From positions 1,522,331 through 1,586,330 of the forward strand of contig VZRZ01008555.1 in assembly GCA_013398175.1 (NCBI GenBank): DNA of 64,000 nt, read 5' to 3'. Each line of letters starts with the position of its first letter. Within the stretch, counting starts at the first letter, position 1. Shown one piece after another: positions 61,814 through 64,000 of the stretch. The DNA comes from Climacteris rufus. Its lineage: Eukaryota > Chordata > Aves > Passeriformes > Climacteridae. The notes beneath the pieces are model-generated. The model was not told the DNA's origin. It saw nothing but the letters and a program-made list of their open reading frames with translations, and ran no database searches. A program made the position numbers and the translations under genes.

Positions 61814-61815
<2 letters not shown>
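59968..61815. other. AT-rich non-coding stretch
   Basis: A T14 run lies near 60,640-60,653. On the minus strand AAG|GTAAGTT (plus-strand AACTTACCTT, 60,801-60,810) is a good donor, with an acceptor-like CTGCTCTCCAG only 17 bases away. No gene is called. Confidence 0.45.
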
Positions 61816-61849
<34 letters not shown>

Positions 61850-61856
61850 GCTGACT
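61816..61856 (+). repeat. 41-base T homopolymer
   Basis: An uninterrupted run of 41 T. It is flanked by AT-rich unique sequence with no recognisable retroposon body. Very long pure runs like this are unstable and error-prone in assemblies. Confidence 0.98.
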
Positions 61857-64000
61857 ATACTCAAGCAGTGTAAAAGCTTTTAAGCTTGCTTTTGAAAATT
61901 AAGCCAATTCATTATGTTCCTGTGTAAAATTCCTTAGCTAAAAAATTTGGGGAAACTCTGAAAAAAGTATCATGCCAAATTTTAGCAAACTTACATACTA
62001 GCAGCTTACAATGTTGTTTGAATATTTTTTGTTTTGTTATTTATTAACAAAATACAGCATGTTATGATGCAAAATAGGAAACTCTTATTTTCTTGTTAGA
62101 TAATATTTTACCAATTTCACATCATGAGATTCTGCTTGTCTTGCCAGTTCAACACAAAAGAAAACCAGCAGATGGAAGCAATGAAAAGCAGAATCTTTAC
62201 TGCATTCATTGGCAGCTAGTGCAATTTACTGACTTTCCAAAACTGTAATATACATTACTGCATCTTTCATTCCTCCAGCGCTGATAGATGTTGGATGCAG
62301 TGTCCTTCATTTCAGGACACTGAGGAAAGAAGCAAAAAACATAAGTGGACAACTGAAAATAGGACATGCTGATTCTATTTCTACAAGTCAAAATCAGAGG
62401 TTTCAACTCCAATACTTTATATGTAATTGAACTTAGTATAATTACAAACTACTATGATTGCTACTTGCTCTGATTCTGCACAGGCAAAACCTCCTATGAG
62501 AGGAACCAGCTTAATCCTACTAAAGTGAAAGGACTGAAGTTCCTGGCTCACTCTTAAAAATTGATCTGGCATGGCAGGCCCTTTTCTGCTAAATTTTTCC
62601 TGTTGTTTGAGACTCACTTTTTTCTTTTAATTAACATGAGACAGACAAATGCAGTGGATAAATATATGAAGACAGATTTGATGCAATTGGTTTTCAAAGA
62701 AATCTACTTAGAGATTTATAAAATAGAAACTAAGGAGTTTTTACAATACACATTGAGACTTTAAGCTCTGAGACAGATCATCAGATATAAATCAGGCTAG
62801 CGTCAATGGCTACAAAACTGAAGATTTTAATTGTAAATAAAGTGAGACATTAAGAAAGAAGAGAAACAAAAAGTTTACTCTGAAATTTTTAAGGGTGGCA
62901 GGCTAGTGGCACAGAAAACAGAGTATTTCAATATTATACTCTATTTTCATTCTCAGTATAATTAAAATCTTCAGTGTGAATGCTCAGTTATGGCATCTAT
63001 ATTTTACTAGTAGCAAGTAAAACTGTTCAGGAGGAGTTTAACAAATGTTTGAAATTTATTTGAAATTCATTACCACATTTCCACCAGCTGGGATATAGCC
63101 ATGTCTGCTTTCAGTCTCACACCAAAAGCATGTTACATTGCTCTGACTTTTATATGGGAAGCTGAATTTATAATAATTTGGAACATATCAAAGATTGGAA
63201 AGTATTCAAGCCACAGTGACAGTGAGACGAGACTACATGCAATGGTTGCATTTAGAGGGGAGTGGGAAAAACTGAGCAAAGGGTTTGTTACGCTCTGGAT
63301 CTCTTCTTTCTAACATGCTCTGGTGTACCTCATTTCCACAAAAGCCTTGTGATCACTCTCCCTAACCACTATCCTTCACCACAGGCTAAAACAAGCTCTA
63401 TATTACAGCCCTGTTTATTTTTAGAAAGATTCAGAGTCCTGTCTATTCTGGTTTCCATTTTCTTTTGCTTTCACACACCAATAAACTTAACCCACTTTCA
63501 ACACACTAAGACAATTTAACCTGCCCCTGCAGGGACTTACTATATTTTAATATAATGTACATTTTTTACTCCTGTTTTCAAAAGGCATATATGTAGTCAA
63601 ATCTTGAGAAAAGTAAACTGAATTTGACTTCTTGTTGTCTAAGACACAGAACAACAGCAAAACGTCAAGCCCTGGAGTTTTTTTCTGAAAACAGATATTA
63701 ATGTCTAATATAATTTTAATTTTTTTTTCAGAATATAAAGGGGACCCTTTTTCAATAGTTTTCTCAAGAGTAACACATCCTGATAATTTTCTTGAAGAAA
63801 GTATTGGTTTTCTTGTTGTTGTTGTAACCAGGTTGCTAACTTTAGGAGAAAAAAAATAAACTTTTTTAAACAGAGCTTACAAAAAACTACTGAAACAGAA
63901 CTGCCCTTTTAGCAAAGCTACAGGATTGTGCATCTATATAGTGTTATGTTTGGAGTGCAAAGACAGTGAAAGTGGGAAAAAATCTGGAACTAGGAGAGAA
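61857..64000. other. AT-rich non-coding stretch to window end
   Basis: No gene or mobile element recognised. Open frames of 60-85 codons (for example 63,262-63,519) lack features. A short (GTT)4-like run lies at 63,814-63,824. Confidence 0.5.

Noticed and set aside
1..64000. tRNA, rRNA, snRNA genes and CRISPR arrays
   Set aside because: I scanned by eye for tRNA boxes with an acceptor stem, for U6/7SK/5S-like starts and for regularly spaced repeats, and found none. A covariance-model search would be needed to exclude small RNAs fully.
1..64000. Complete endogenous retrovirus
   Set aside because: Only LTRs and LTR remnants were found. No gag, pol or env reading frame is visible between or beside them, and the LTRs do not pair with each other.

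Overview
This window looks like non-coding nuclear DNA of a bird, probably a songbird or other neoavian. The evidence is its repeats: 3'-end fragments of CR1 LINEs (the main avian retrotransposon), a decayed LTR of the ERVL type common in bird genomes, and GC-rich solo LTRs, two of them with 6-bp target-site duplications (TSDs). The rest is AT-rich DNA with short microsatellites and homopolymer runs. I found no bacterial-type operon, no CRISPR array, no rRNA or tRNA gene, and no protein-coding gene I can name. Most open reading frames are short, low in complexity and unsupported, so I do not call them genes.

Layout. 1-12,615 is AT-rich, with A/T homopolymers near 2.1-2.7 kb and a C-rich, CCCTAA-flavoured stretch at about 8.05-10.45 kb holding two short tandem duplications. 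12,616-13,010 is the decayed ERVL LTR. 13-32 kb is AT-rich, with a two-strand open block near 15.6-15.96 kb, a CATGTG-type low-complexity tract at 18.5-18.7 kb, an (AT)13 run, and a possible membrane-anchor exon at 25.27 kb. 32,383-33,258 is an antisense CR1 split by a 635-bp LTR with 6-bp TSDs. 40,058-41,140 is a sense CR1 reverse-transcriptase remnant, followed closely by an antisense LTR at 41,429-42,076. A GC-rich block of unknown identity lies at 48.1-48.6 kb. 50,596-51,111 is a CpG-rich antisense solo LTR with perfect 6-bp TSDs, and 53,567-53,842 is a further antisense CR1. From 54.2 to 60 kb the plus strand carries several exon-like segments with good splice signals, a 1.6-kb purine-rich stretch, a 3 x 19-bp tandem repeat and a stretch that reads like a conserved non-coding element. 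A 41-base T run lies at 61,816.

How it fits together. No pathway or gene set can be read here. The most likely setting is an intergenic region or a large intron shaped by retrotransposon insertion. The relative order of some insertions is clear: the 32.5-kb LTR is younger than the CR1 it interrupts. The exon-like segments could belong to a lncRNA or to alternative exons of a gene outside the window, but no transcript evidence is available here. I did not find a previously undescribed biological system; the leads below are modest and labelled as such.
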